A stretch of 64,000 bases of DNA. It comes from JACKJK01 sp046159835 (GTDB taxonomy: Bacteria; Pseudomonadota; Alphaproteobacteria; Rhizobiales; Tepidamorphaceae). Both the position numbers and the translations under genes were made by a program. The notes under the pieces were generated by a model that was not told where the DNA came from, ran no database searches, and was given only the letters and a program-made list of their open reading frames with translations. The number at the start of each line of letters is the position of its first letter. The stretch's first letter is position 1. Positions 16,456 to 25,304 of the stretch are shown here, piece by piece. The DNA lies in the NCBI RefSeq assembly GCF_046159835.1, contig NZ_JBJXCY010000002.1, positions 62,001 through 126,000 of the forward strand, in the 5' to 3' direction.

Positions 16456-16989
16456 CTACACGTCGATGCGCGTAAACGACTTCGCGTAGCGGCGTGCCTT
16501 GTCCATGTAGATTTCAGCAGCGCCCTTGAGCTGCGCGATCTGCTCCTCGCCGATGGTGCGGATCACCTTGCCCGGCATCCCCACGACAAGTGAATTGTCC
16601 GGTATCTCGCGCCCCTCCGGAATCAGCGAATGCGCGCCGACGATGCAGTTGTCGCCAATGCGCGCGCCGTTCATCACCGTCGCCCCCATGCCGATCAGCG
16701 TGTTGTTGCCGACCGTGCAGCCGTGCAGCATCGCCAGGTGGCCAAGAGTGCACCCCTCACCCACCGTCAGCGGAAAGCCCATGTCGGTGTGGAAGACGCA
16801 TCCGTCCTGCACGTTCGTGCGTGCGCCGATCTCGATATATTCGTTGTCGCCGCGCAGAACCGCGCCGAACCACACGCTCGATTGCGAGCCAAGGCGTACC
16901 TTGCCAAGCACCGTCGCGTTCTCCGCGACCCAAGCGCTGCCGTCTCCGGCGAGTTCGGGCCGGATACCTTCAAATTCGTAGATTGCCAT
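16456..16989 (-). CDS. Gamma-class carbonic anhydrase family protein
   Basis: 177 residues from ATG 16989 (MAIYEFEG). A left-handed beta-helix hexapeptide-repeat protein. Three zinc-ligand His candidates are in VFHTD and GHLAMLHGC, and RGDNEYIEIGARTNVQDG holds the conserved Arg/Asp and Gln/Asn positions; the C-terminus closes with VVGMPGKVIR. Family members hydrate CO2 or, in many bacteria (YrdA/PaaY types), act as thioesterase-like or uncharacterised trimers. A membrane protein gene lies 28 bases upstream on the same strand, suggesting an operon. Confidence 0.9.
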   Translation of the reverse strand: MAIYEFEGIRPELAGDGSAWVAENATVLGKVRLGSQSSVWFGAVLRGDNEYIEIGARTNVQDGCVFHTDMGFPLTVGEGCTLGHLAMLHGCTVGNNTLIGMGATVMNGARIGDNCIVGAHSLIPEGREIPDNSLVVGMPGKVIRTIGEEQIAQLKGAAEIYMDKARRYAKSFTRIDV

Positions 16990-17017
16990 GAAATGCGTCC
17001 CGTCTGGCGCGGACGCG

Positions 17018-17356
17018 TCAGGCGAGCAGTCCGCGAGCAAATTCGATAACGGTGAGGATAAACACCCCGGACATCAGACACCACCCGGCAGCGATGCCGC
17101 CGGACGCCGCGATCCAGCCGATGGGGCGGCCATGCATCATGCGCCCGCGATAGGAGTTGCGAGCCAGCACCAGCGGGCCGCAGAACAGCAGCAGGATAAC
17201 GTGGAGCACGGCCTTGGAGGGCGCTTCCGGGCGCTTGTCGAAGCGCGGGCGATCGGAGATCAGCAGGCGGTAGGCGCTCTGGGCGACGCCGGCAGCGGCG
17301 ATCCCGATGAACACGACGAGTAGATGCATCCCGAACGACATACGCAACACCTGCAA
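17018..17356 (-). CDS. Small integral membrane protein, unknown function
   Basis: 112 residues, three predicted transmembrane segments: LLVVFIGIAAAGVA near the N-terminus, AVLHVILLLFCGPLVL in the middle, and AASGGIAAGWCLMSGVFIL near the C-terminus, with a charged loop (SDRPRFDKRPEAPSK) between the first two. I do not recognise the family with certainty. An alternative start is the Met six codons in (MSFGMHLLVV, 17338). It lies 28 bases upstream of the carbonic anhydrase gene and probably shares its transcript. Confidence 0.65.
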   Translation of the reverse strand: MQVLRMSFGMHLLVVFIGIAAAGVAQSAYRLLISDRPRFDKRPEAPSKAVLHVILLLFCGPLVLARNSYRGRMMHGRPIGWIAASGGIAAGWCLMSGVFILTVIEFARGLLA

Positions 17357-17519
17357 AACGCGCCGCAGGGTGGAATGGTCGCCCCGCGGCAGAACACGTG
17401 GGTTGGAGACGAACAGCGCCTCAAGCCCATTGCAAAGCTATTGCAAGTTCCGCGCCGCACCTAGATGTGCCGCCGCGAAACAGGATCGCCGGTGGATAAG
17501 TGTTGAAATGTCCCGATTC

Positions 17520-17539
17520 GGGCCGCCGGAGGGCGGCCC
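17520..17539 (-). terminator. GC-rich hairpin after cysE
   Basis: GGGCCGCC (17520-17527) and GGCGGCCC (17532-17539) form an 8-bp stem with a GGAG loop 9 bases downstream of the cysE stop (minus strand). No strong T-run follows, so termination is likely but weaker than the other hairpins in this window. Confidence 0.5.
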
Positions 17540-17548
17540 TGTTCGGAA

Positions 17549-18412
17549 TCAGATGCCGTCGCCGAGGAAATTCATCGGGCTGCTGGTCAGCCTATGATCC
17601 ATCGAAAGCGCCGGTTCGCTGCAGCCCGCCTCGCCCACGATGCGCGCGGGCACGCCGGCAACCGTCGTGCACTTCGGCACGTCGCTGAGGACCACGGAGC
17701 CAGCCGCAACGCGCGAGCAGGCACCGACCTCGATATTGCCGAGGATCTTCGCGCCCGCCCCGATCAGCACGCCACGGCGCACCTTCGGATGACGGTCGCC
17801 CGTCTCCTTGCCGCTGCCGCCCAGCGTGACGTTGTGCAGGATGGACACCTCGTCCTCCACCACAGCCGTTTCGCCGATGACGATGCCGGTCGCATGGTCG
17901 AGCATGATGCCCTTGCCCATGCGCGCAGCCGGGTGAATGTCGAGGCCAAGCTGCGACGAAGCGCGGCTCTGCAGGTAAAGGGAGAAGTCGCGGCGGCCGC
18001 GCTTCCACAGGTGGTGCGAGAGGCGGTGGACCGCCAGCGCCTGGAAGCCCTTGAAGAACAGCACCGGCTCGATATAGCGGAAGCAGGCCGGATCGCGTTC
18101 GTGCACGGCGACGATGTCGGCGCGGATCGCACGGCCGATCTCCGGGTCTTCCTCGGCAGCCGCAATGAAGGCCTGCCGGATGTGGATTGCAGGAACGTCC
18201 GGATGGTCGAGGCGCGAGGCGATGCGGTTGGCAACCGCGGCCTCAAGCGTCGTCTCGTTGATGATGTCGCTGACCACTAGGCCGGACAGCGCAGGCTCGG
18301 CTGCGAGCACGTCTTCGGCCTCTGCCCGCAGGCGCGTCCAGACCGGATCGACGGACGTGACGTTTGCCTTGTCCCGAGCGCGGGAAACGATCTTGGGGCT
18401 ACGCGATGCCAT
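17549..18412 (-). CDS. cysE: Serine O-acetyltransferase
   Basis: 287 residues from ATG 18412, which has GAGGAGG 8 bases upstream. Makes O-acetylserine from serine and acetyl-CoA, the committed step of cysteine synthesis. N-terminal helical domain (SATase_N; AAVANRIASRL, LYLQSRASS), then the hexapeptide beta-helix: GIMLDHATGIVIGETA, TLGGSGKETGDRHPKV (catalytic Asp/His), SVVLSDVP, VAGVPARIVG. The C-terminal 25 residues end in MNFLGDGI, close to the usual feedback/CysK-binding tail ending in a branched-chain Ile. Monocistronic. Confidence 0.95.
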   Translation of the reverse strand: MASRSPKIVSRARDKANVTSVDPVWTRLRAEAEDVLAAEPALSGLVVSDIINETTLEAAVANRIASRLDHPDVPAIHIRQAFIAAAEEDPEIGRAIRADIVAVHERDPACFRYIEPVLFFKGFQALAVHRLSHHLWKRGRRDFSLYLQSRASSQLGLDIHPAARMGKGIMLDHATGIVIGETAVVEDEVSILHNVTLGGSGKETGDRHPKVRRGVLIGAGAKILGNIEVGACSRVAAGSVVLSDVPKCTTVAGVPARIVGEAGCSEPALSMDHRLTSSPMNFLGDGI

Positions 18413-18778
18413 GGCGGGTCCTCCTCGCCGTTGTCCTTGCAGCCTCTCTCGCCGACCTGCGGGCGGGTGGCAGCACGGGATGTGCGTCAGCGACGCCATC
18501 TCCTCATGCGGAATATGTAGGACAGCGCATGTGCCAATACAAATCAGGAGATCGTGCACGGTGAATCAGAGTGTAAGCCGGGGACTGCAGATGATTTTGC
18601 TTGTCCGCCAGATGCTTGACGCATTGACGTAAGGGAATTTGCGCCACGACCTGAATCGGCTTTGCAAATCCGGCAACCGTCGCATGAAGTGCTGGAATCA
18701 GTTTGGAAGCTGCATGAATCATCACGTGAAGGAATGGAATCAGGCTTTTCGCTTCACCCGCCAACCCTCTGACAGGAC
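18413..18778 (-). other. 366-base intergenic region upstream of cysE
   Basis: No convincing gene. It is less GC-rich than its surroundings and probably contains the cysE promoter on the minus strand. Between about 18690 and 18745 the sequence GGAATCAG occurs twice, with related CTGAATCGGC nearby; whether these are operator copies or chance cannot be judged. Confidence 0.35.
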
Positions 18779-19696
18779 TCAGGTTTTGCCGCCAGCCGCA
18801 TTTGCCTTCCGTTTCGTCAAAAACGAGCGGATCGCGGCCGAGAAGATATCGTTGCGATCACCCGCCACCATGTGGCCCGCGCCGCCGACATCGACGGTTT
18901 CAAGGTGCGGAACGATGGTCTGCAGGGCGGCGACATGCTCGGGCGAAATGAGTTCGCTGGACGCGCCGCGCACCAGCAGCAGCGGCGATGACATGCCCCG
19001 CAGGGCGGCATTCATCTCGGCCTCGGCATTCTCGCGGCCGGTGTTGATGCCGCGCGGGCCAGAGAGAAATTGCGGGTCCCAGTGCCAGCGCAGCCGCCCG
19101 TCAGGGCCCTGCCGCAGGTTCTTGCGCAAGCCGTCGAACGACTTCGGGCGGGGCCGGTTCGGCAGGTACTGCGCAACCGCGTCCGCCGCCTCCTCGATGG
19201 TCTCGAAACCATCCGCCATGGCAGCCCCCATGAAGGACTGGATCTTCTCCACCCCCTCCGGGTCCATGGCCGGCGTGATGTCGACGAGGATCATCGCCGA
19301 CCAGAAATCAGGCCCTGCCTTGCCTTCCGCAAGCATCCCCGCGATGCCGCCGAGTGACGCGCCGATGATGATGGGGGTTGCGCCGAAGCGCTCGCGCATC
19401 TGGCGGTTGAGGCTGACCGCGTCGGCGGCATAGTCCCAGAACGAGTACGCCCCGTCTTCCGCCCACTCGCTGTCGCCGTGGCCGCGCTGGTCGACCGTCA
19501 GCGCAGCATATCCGTCACCTGCGAGGTCGCGCGCGACCCGGTCCCACGCGCGCCGCGTCTGCCCGCCGCCATGCAGCAGCAACACCGGCGCGGCATCGCG
19601 CGCGCCTTCGGCGATCCACAGGTCGCCGGCCAGCCGGTTGCCATGCGCACCGGCAAGCCGTTCGGGGCTGAGCGAAACCGTGGGTTCTGCGGCCAT
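18779..19696 (-). CDS. Alpha/beta hydrolase
   Basis: 305-residue alpha/beta-hydrolase-fold protein. Oxyanion LLHGGGQTRRAW near residue 40, DQRGHGDS, nucleophile Ser in IGASLGGIAG, and C-terminal His in GGAGHMVAGD complete the triad. Its start is 6 bases from the stop of the upstream hydrolase gene, so the two are co-transcribed. Substrate unknown; epoxide-hydrolase, lipase or ester hydrolase chemistries are all possible. Confidence 0.9.
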   Translation of the reverse strand: MAAEPTVSLSPERLAGAHGNRLAGDLWIAEGARDAAPVLLLHGGGQTRRAWDRVARDLAGDGYAALTVDQRGHGDSEWAEDGAYSFWDYAADAVSLNRQMRERFGATPIIIGASLGGIAGMLAEGKAGPDFWSAMILVDITPAMDPEGVEKIQSFMGAAMADGFETIEEAADAVAQYLPNRPRPKSFDGLRKNLRQGPDGRLRWHWDPQFLSGPRGINTGRENAEAEMNAALRGMSSPLLLVRGASSELISPEHVAALQTIVPHLETVDVGGAGHMVAGDRNDIFSAAIRSFLTKRKANAAGGKT

Positions 19697-19702
19697 GTCC
19701 GG

Positions 19703-20479
19703 CTACGGCCTGCGGTCCAGGAAATCGAGCACGGCCTGCTTGTAGGCCTTGTCGCCGACGGCGCGGTTGTGGTCGCGCCCTTCGATGTCGAAGGCTTCCG
19801 CCCCGGGGATCAGCTCGGCGAGTTCGTGTGGTGAGCCGGCAATCTCGTCCTTGGTGCCGACGCAGACGAGAACCGGCAACCGCAGCGCACCGAGCGCCTG
19901 CGGACGGATCTTCACGCGTGAGGAACGCATGCAGGCGGCGAGCGCCATCCGGTCCGATCCGGTGCGCTCCGCGAAGGTGCGGAACATCCGCGCATCCGCC
20001 GCTTCGATGCTGTCGGGGTCGTCGGTCTCCAGCGCGTCGGCGATTGGCTCTGCTGCACCGACGCCTGTCACCATGCCGATGCCAAGTCCCGCGAAGATGG
20101 CCGACCGGACCCGGTCCGGGCTTTCCATGGCGAGAAACGCGGTGATGCGCGCGCCCATCGAGTAGCCCATCACGTCGGCACGCTCGATGTTCAGGTGGTC
20201 CAGCAGGTTGCGCGCATCATGCGCCATGATCGGCGCACCGTAGCTCGCCTTGTCGTAGAGCTTCTCGCTCTCCCCGTGGCCACGGTTGTCGATGGCAACC
20301 ACCCGGAAGCCCGCATTGTTGAGGGCGTCGATCCAGCCCGTCCCGCCCCAGTTGATCGAAATGTTGGAGGCAAAGCCGTGGATCAGCAGGATGGTCTTGT
20401 CGCCATCCGCCCCGGCTGCGGGTGAATCGACATAGGCAAGATCGACGCCGTCGGACTGGAAATGCTGGTAGGGCTGCAT
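19703..20479 (-). CDS. Alpha/beta hydrolase
   Basis: 258 residues. LLIHGFASNISINW near residue 30, DNRGHGESEK, nucleophile Ser in VMGYSMGARI, and C-terminal DHNRAVGD with the likely catalytic His. First gene of a tandem hydrolase pair; the two are related in fold but not recent duplicates. Divergent from the CHCC zinc-finger gene. Function beyond hydrolase fold is not inferable. Confidence 0.9.
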   Translation of the reverse strand: MQPYQHFQSDGVDLAYVDSPAAGADGDKTILLIHGFASNISINWGGTGWIDALNNAGFRVVAIDNRGHGESEKLYDKASYGAPIMAHDARNLLDHLNIERADVMGYSMGARITAFLAMESPDRVRSAIFAGLGIGMVTGVGAAEPIADALETDDPDSIEAADARMFRTFAERTGSDRMALAACMRSSRVKIRPQALGALRLPVLVCVGTKDEIAGSPHELAELIPGAEAFDIEGRDHNRAVGDKAYKQAVLDFLDRRP

Positions 20480-20663
20480 GGAAGGGGCCTTCTTGCCGGG
20501 CTTTGAGGGAGCGTGCCTAAACGCCTAGCCGCAGAGGTGGCGCGTTGCAACGCCGTGGCGGGAGAGAAACTGATGCACCGGCCTCCATTTGGCCTATGAA
20601 GTTTCTGCCTCGCACACTAGAGTGCGCGTCACACAGGCGCACACAAAGAACGCGGAAACGAAC

Positions 20664-20909
20664 ATGGCGGCAAATTCCACCCCACATTTCCACAATTCCG
20701 GCGGTCACACGCAGATCAAGATCAGTGCGCATGAGTTCCAGTGCGTCGGCGCGAAGCCGCCGTTTGACCATCCGCACGTCTTTCTCGACATGGGCGATGA
20801 CCACGAGATCGTCTGCCCCTATTGCTCGACCCTTTATGTGCACGACACGACCCTTGCCGCTGGCGAGACGGTCCCCGCGAACTGCGCCTTCGAGTTCGAA
20901 GACGCCTGA
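20664..20909 (+). CDS. Zinc-finger (CHCC-type) protein, NDUFS6-like
   Basis: 81 residues from ATG 20664. Matches the short zf-CHCC proteins of alphaproteobacteria, homologues of the mitochondrial complex I subunit NDUFS6: FQCVGAKPPFDHPHVFLDM and the zinc-binding IVCPYCSTLYVH segment. The ligands appear to be Cys, His, Cys and Cys. In these bacteria it is a complex I accessory subunit. It is encoded away from any nuo gene here. Family length matches. Confidence 0.88.
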   Translation: MAANSTPHFHNSGGHTQIKISAHEFQCVGAKPPFDHPHVFLDMGDDHEIVCPYCSTLYVHDTTLAAGETVPANCAFEFEDA

Positions 20910-20963
20910 CGCCCCACCCTCCCGCCCCGGCGGGCGGGCAGCCTTCACTGCGGGGACCTTCCT

Positions 20964-22157
20964 GTGAGCGACCGGCGGACCATTGCCATCGCAGGCGGCG
21001 GCATCGGCGGCCTTATGGCCGCCATTGCGCTGGCGCGCGGCGGGCTTCGCGTTTCCGTTTTCGAGCGGGTCGGCCGCTTCGCGCCCTTCGGCGCCGGCAT
21101 CCAGCTTTCCCCGAACGCCAGCCGCATCCTCTACGCCTTCGGTCTCGGCAAGGCGCTGGCGCAGGTCGCCAGCGAACCTGACGGGATGATCGTGCGGCGC
21201 GGGCGCGACGCGCGTGAACTATCCCGCGCCCCGCTCAAGGGCTACATGAAGCAGCGCTACGGCGCGCCCTACCTGATCCTCCACCGCGCCGACCTGCACA
21301 CCATCCTCAAGGTCGCCGCCGACAAGGAGATGGACGTCGACATGCAGATGGGCGCAGCCGTTGCGGACTTTGCCCGTCACAAGAATGGCGTCACGGTGCT
21401 GACCGAACGCGACCACCAGCTGTCCGAACACCGCGTCTCGGCGCTGATCGGCGCGGACGGCCTTCGCTCCACGGTTCGCGGGCGCATGTTCGGCAACGAC
21501 CAGCCCATTCCCGCCGAGCGCACCGCGTGGCGTGCGCTGGTGCCGGCAGACCAGCTGCCGCCGTTCTTTGCCAAGAACACGGTCGGCCTGTGGCTCGGCA
21601 ACGATGCGCACCTCGTCCACTACCCCGTGCGTGGCGGCAGCGTCATCAATGTCGTCGCCATCGTGGCCGACGCCTGGCAGACCTCGTGGAGCGGCGAAGG
21701 CTGGAACGCACCCGGCGACAAGGACGAACTCGCTGGCCGCTTCTCGGCATGGTCGCCGCAGGTGCGCGAACTGATCGACTGCCTGCCGAGCGTGTCGCGC
21801 TGGGCGCTCGCCGACCGCAAGCCGCTGCGCCGCTGGGGCGAAGGCGAGGTCACCCTGCTGGGCGATGCCGCTCACCCCATGCTGCCGTTCCTTGCTCAGG
21901 GCGGCGGCATGGCGATCGAGGATGCCATGGTGCTCGGCCGCTGCCTCGTGCAGGGCCGCGACATCGCCTCCTCGTTGCGCAAGTACGAGCGCCAGCGCAA
22001 GCAGCGCACCGCCCGCGTCCAGCGCGAGGCGCGCAAGATGAGCAAGATCTATCACTACGGGAACCCGATGGCGCTGGCCCGCGACAAGGTGCTGAAGATC
22101 AAGACCGGCCAGAAACTGGTGGACCGCTACCGCTGGATCTACAGCCACAAGGCCTGA
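20964..22157 (+). CDS. FAD-dependent monooxygenase (salicylate hydroxylase-like)
   Basis: 397 residues from GTG 20964. Class A flavoprotein monooxygenase: N-terminal GGGIGGLMAAIALARGG (FAD), middle ALIGADGLRSTVR (DG motif), and VTLLGDAAHPMLPFLAQGGG (GD motif). The closest pattern is 3-hydroxybenzoate/salicylate hydroxylase-like enzymes, but many such proteins have other aromatic or quinone-ring substrates. It follows the zinc-finger gene by 54 bases on the same strand. Confidence 0.9.
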   Translation: MSDRRTIAIAGGGIGGLMAAIALARGGLRVSVFERVGRFAPFGAGIQLSPNASRILYAFGLGKALAQVASEPDGMIVRRGRDARELSRAPLKGYMKQRYGAPYLILHRADLHTILKVAADKEMDVDMQMGAAVADFARHKNGVTVLTERDHQLSEHRVSALIGADGLRSTVRGRMFGNDQPIPAERTAWRALVPADQLPPFFAKNTVGLWLGNDAHLVHYPVRGGSVINVVAIVADAWQTSWSGEGWNAPGDKDELAGRFSAWSPQVRELIDCLPSVSRWALADRKPLRRWGEGEVTLLGDAAHPMLPFLAQGGGMAIEDAMVLGRCLVQGRDIASSLRKYERQRKQRTARVQREARKMSKIYHYGNPMALARDKVLKIKTGQKLVDRYRWIYSHKA

Positions 22158-22235
22158 CGCGTCGGCTCAACTTGACTTGGCCACCGTGAAAATGGTCGAT
22201 CGCAGGCAAATCCGCTCAAGCCGCAACGTGACCCC

Positions 22236-22862
22236 ATGCCCAAGCCGCTGAAACCCTATTCGCGCCCCTTCCCGCTCGTGCAGGCGATGGAAAGCGGCAA
22301 CTGGGAAAAGGCCGAAGCTATGCTGCGCCAGATGGTGCGCACCTCACCGCCGCACCCGGACATGCTGATGGATTTTGGCCGCGCGCTGGGCGAAACCGGC
22401 CAGCACGACGAAGCGGTGAAGGTCCTCAAGCGTGCCACGAAAAAGGCCCCCGGCAACCCGCAGGTCGCGTTTCAGACGGGCCTTGCCGCAATGAAGGCGA
22501 AGCAGTGGAAGGACGCGCGTTCAGCGTTTTCCGAAGCGTTGAAGGCCGCCCCCGGCGAACCGGCGATCCTGCTCAACCTCGCAACCGTGCTCATGGAACT
22601 GCGCGAGCCGGCACGCGCCGTGGAATTGTTCGAAACCGCCATCGCGCAACCCACGCTCGACGCTGACCAGCGTTTATATGCCCGCACGCTGCTGATCGAG
22701 GCTTACCGTGACAGCGGCGATGTCGACGCCATGCGGCGCGAAGCAGCTTCGCTTGCCGCCGACAATCCGAAGTCGCGCGGCGCGATCCTGAACCTACTGA
22801 CCAAGGGCACCAAGGGAAAGGTGCCGCTGGCCGCAGCCGCCATGTTTCCCGGAAGCGCCTGA
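22236..22862 (+). CDS. Tetratricopeptide-repeat protein
   Basis: 208 residues made of about four TPR helices pairs (AMESGNWEKAEAML, FGRALGETGQHDEAVKVLKRA, GLAAMKAKQWKDARSAFSEAL, LATVLMELREPARAVELFETA). No signal peptide, so probably cytosolic. It is a protein-interaction scaffold with unidentified partners. Converges with the following gene, leaving a 6-base gap. Confidence 0.85.
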   Translation: MPKPLKPYSRPFPLVQAMESGNWEKAEAMLRQMVRTSPPHPDMLMDFGRALGETGQHDEAVKVLKRATKKAPGNPQVAFQTGLAAMKAKQWKDARSAFSEALKAAPGEPAILLNLATVLMELREPARAVELFETAIAQPTLDADQRLYARTLLIEAYRDSGDVDAMRREAASLAADNPKSRGAILNLLTKGTKGKVPLAAAAMFPGSA

Positions 22863-22868
22863 GGCGAC

Positions 22869-23582
22869 CTAGCCGCCTGCCCGGTCCTGCCGGTACTTGC
22901 GGCGGTAAAGCTGGGTGTCCGCGGACAGCCCTTCCTGGAATTCGATCTGCTCGGCAACGCCGGCCTCGTCCAGTTCGCCGACATCGAGGGTCAGTTCCTC
23001 GCGGCGGATCGGCACTGCCTGCGCAACCGGCGTGCCGGCAGGAAGCGTGCCTTCGAAATCCGGGTCGATCCAGATTGCGGGAAAGTGGATAAAGCCGCGC
23101 GTGAAGTGGTCGGTGTCGACGATCCCCGAAAGCGAGCGGAACGGCAGGTCTTCCCGGTTGAACGGGTGGCCGAAATACAGCGAGATCCCCGGCGGCGTCT
23201 CGACCGTCCAAAAGTTGGAGAACTTCACGGCGAAATGGCCCTTGTCTGCGCGAAGCGGCGCGCCGTGCCATTGCTCGGGGACGTGCAGCCCGATGGGTGA
23301 CTGGGTGGCGCGCACGCCGGGAACCTTGGGCAGGTCCCAGTCCCAGCTCATCTCGCCGTCCTTGAAGCGTACGTCGGTCGCCAGCGGGAAGACGATGCCG
23401 GTGCGCACCGCATCCAGGAACGGCGGGCACTGCTTGAAGGTCGGCACGCTCTCGCGGCCCAGCGTCTCGCTCTCGGCTTTGTTGGGCATGGCACGGAACC
23501 AGTCCGGCAGCGCCTTGATGCCGATGACCGGCTCCGGGATCAGCCCCTTGTAGCCGGGGATGCAGCGCAGCTTGATGTCCAT
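22869..23582 (-). CDS. Conserved hypothetical protein
   Basis: 237 residues from ATG 23582 (MDIKLRCIPG). Full-length open frame with normal codon use but no family I can name confidently. It is rich in aromatics and Pro (WFRAMP, WDWDLPKVPG, PEQWHG, NFWTVETPPG, HFPAIWIDPDF), which suggests a beta-rich globular fold; the C-terminus is charged (QLYRRKYRQDRAGG). No signal peptide, membrane span or catalytic signature is visible. Its start lies about 130 bases downstream of the tRNA-Leu gene on the same strand. Confidence 0.6.
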   Translation of the reverse strand: MDIKLRCIPGYKGLIPEPVIGIKALPDWFRAMPNKAESETLGRESVPTFKQCPPFLDAVRTGIVFPLATDVRFKDGEMSWDWDLPKVPGVRATQSPIGLHVPEQWHGAPLRADKGHFAVKFSNFWTVETPPGISLYFGHPFNREDLPFRSLSGIVDTDHFTRGFIHFPAIWIDPDFEGTLPAGTPVAQAVPIRREELTLDVGELDEAGVAEQIEFQEGLSADTQLYRRKYRQDRAGG

Positions 23583-23705
23583 CGGGTCGCCACCTCGCGG
23601 TTTGATGCTGCGCGCACATAGCAAGGCGCAGCCCCCGCCAGCAAGGGATGGTTGCCCCGCATCTACATGCGCCACGCCGTCAGGACCCTGTCTTTACCTG
23701 GATAA

Positions 23706-23792
23706 TGGTGCGGGCGGCGGGACTCGAACCCGCACAGTCTTTCGACCGAGGGATTTTAAGTCCCTTGTGTCTACCAATTCCACCACGCCCGC
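23706..23792 (-). tRNA. tRNA-Leu (anticodon UAA)
   Basis: 87 bases including an encoded CCA. On the minus strand the acceptor starts GCGGGCG and closes with CGCCCGC-A-CCA. The anticodon loop CTTAAAA gives anticodon TAA. The D-arm has GGTAGACA, the long variable arm (GGTCGAAAGACT) is typical of class II tRNA-Leu, and the T-arm has GGTTCGAGTCC. It decodes UUA/UUG leucine codons. No integrase or attachment-site duplication is seen beside it. Confidence 0.97.
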
Positions 23793-23869
23793 TGTCCCCA
23801 AAAGGCAACCGCCTTACCGCGCGCCGGTCAAGCACCGCGCGCGAACAATAGCCTCACCGCAAATTTCGC

Positions 23870-24376
23870 TCACCGGCTCACGTCGGCAATCGGCGGGCGG
23901 AAGGCGAGGTCGAGGTCCCACGGGAAATAAATCCACGTGTCTTGGCTGACTTCCGTGATGAAGGTGTGGACGAGCGGGCGGCCCTTCGGCTTGGCGTAGA
24001 CGGTGGCGAAATGCGCATTCGGCAGCGCCTCGCAGACCGCCTTGCCGGTCTTGCCGGTATCGACGAGGTCATCGACGATCAGCAGCCCCTTGCCGCCATC
24101 CTTGGCAAGCTCCGGCGCGACGCCCTTCAGGATCTGCAGTTCCCCCTGCTTCGTTTCCTCGTGGTAGGAGGCGACGCAGAAGGTCTCCACCGTGCGGATA
24201 CCGAGTTCGCGCGCGACGATCGCCGCCGGAACAAGCCCGCCACGCGTTACCCCGACGATGCCGGTGAACGGCCCGGCCGCGTTGAGCCGCCACGCGAGCG
24301 CGCGCGAATCCCGGTGGAACTGCTCCCACGAAACGGGAAAAATCTTCTCCGGCCCCGGATGTGTGTCGTCGCTCAT
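23870..24376 (-). CDS. gpt: Xanthine phosphoribosyltransferase
   Basis: 168 residues of the Gpt family that salvages xanthine/guanine with PRPP. Visible: VSWEQFHRDSRALAW, GIVGVTRGGLVPAAIVA and the PRPP motif LLIVDDLVDTGKT. The C-terminal DTWIYFPWD is typical of this group. 49 bases downstream of the MoaB/CinA-type gene on the same strand. Confidence 0.95.
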   Translation of the reverse strand: MSDDTHPGPEKIFPVSWEQFHRDSRALAWRLNAAGPFTGIVGVTRGGLVPAAIVARELGIRTVETFCVASYHEETKQGELQILKGVAPELAKDGGKGLLIVDDLVDTGKTGKAVCEALPNAHFATVYAKPKGRPLVHTFITEVSQDTWIYFPWDLDLAFRPPIADVSR

Positions 24377-24425
24377 GCGTGCCTGCCCCTCACTGAACCC
24401 TGTCCCTGACTGACGCTCAAAACCG

Positions 24426-25190
24426 TCAATCGCGCCTGTATTCGGCGATCATCTTCTCGACTTCCGCAATGGCGCTGGCAAGCACCTGCGGGTCGCGCGC
24501 GCGCACCACGACGGATGTCTGGAAGCCCTTGTCCGTGTAGCCGGGATAGCTGCCCATGCGCGTTTCGGGAAAGCGCGCCTGCAACTCGCCGAGCGGCCCG
24601 GCGATATCGCCCTCGCGGATCGCGCCGGTGCGCGTCTCCGACAGCAGCGGCTTTCCGCCTTTCAGCGTCGGCGCGACATTGTCCAGCATCGCCTGCATGA
24701 TCTTCGGCACGCCCGCCATGACGATGACATTGCCGATGACGAAGCCCGGCGCACCGCTGACAGGGTTGTCGATCAGCGTGCCGCCTTCCGGGATGCGCGC
24801 CATGCGAAGCCGCGCCGGGGTCAGTTCCAGCTCCGGATAGCGGTTGCGCATGGCGGAAACGGCGTCTTCGCGTACCTCCAGCGCAACGCCGAAGGCATCC
24901 GCGACGCAATCGGCCGTGATGTCGTCATGGGTCGGGCCGATGCCCCCGGTGGTGAAGAGGTAGTCGTAGCGCGCCCGTAGCGCGTTGACCGCGGCGGCGA
25001 TCTCGGGCGGATCGTCCGGCACCACGCGAACCTCGCGAATGTCGATACCGATCTCGGTCAGGTATTCGGCGATGTAGCCGATGTTCTTGTCCTTGGTGCG
25101 CCCGGAGAGGATCTCGTCCCCGATGACGAGGATCGCGGCGCTGACTTCATCCGCCCCCTCGCCTGCCTGCCCCTCGTGCGTATCCGACAT
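24426..25190 (-). CDS. Molybdopterin-binding-domain protein (CinA N-terminal/MoaB-like)
   Basis: 254 residues from ATG 25190. MoCF_biosynth (MoaB/Mog-like) fold: VIGDEILSGRTKDKN near residue 25, FTTGGIGPTHDDIT near 90 and NPVSGAPGFVIGNVIVMAGVP near 160. The competence/damage-inducible CinA family has this N-terminal domain, but here the C-terminal amidohydrolase domain is absent. Stand-alone versions are often annotated as molybdopterin-binding; in plants and bacteria CinA-N acts as an ADP-ribose pyrophosphatase. The exact reaction is uncertain. Confidence 0.85.
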   Translation of the reverse strand: MSDTHEGQAGEGADEVSAAILVIGDEILSGRTKDKNIGYIAEYLTEIGIDIREVRVVPDDPPEIAAAVNALRARYDYLFTTGGIGPTHDDITADCVADAFGVALEVREDAVSAMRNRYPELELTPARLRMARIPEGGTLIDNPVSGAPGFVIGNVIVMAGVPKIMQAMLDNVAPTLKGGKPLLSETRTGAIREGDIAGPLGELQARFPETRMGSYPGYTDKGFQTSVVVRARDPQVLASAIAEVEKMIAEYRRD

Positions 25191-25304
25191 TCCTGCGCCC
25201 GCGCTCGCTGTCCTTGAGAACCGCGAAGCTAGCAAAAAAAGCGCCGCGCGCCAGCTTTCCGGCACGCGGCGTCATGTCTCTCGCTGGATCGGACTGATTG
25301 GCGC

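Noticed and set aside
18504..18764. 86-codon open frame upstream of cysE on the minus strand
   Set aside because: No start signal, weak composition, lies where the cysE promoter is expected.
23706..23792. tRNA-Leu as an integration site of a mobile island
   Set aside because: No integrase, no partial repeat of the tRNA 3' end and no composition change beside it within the window.
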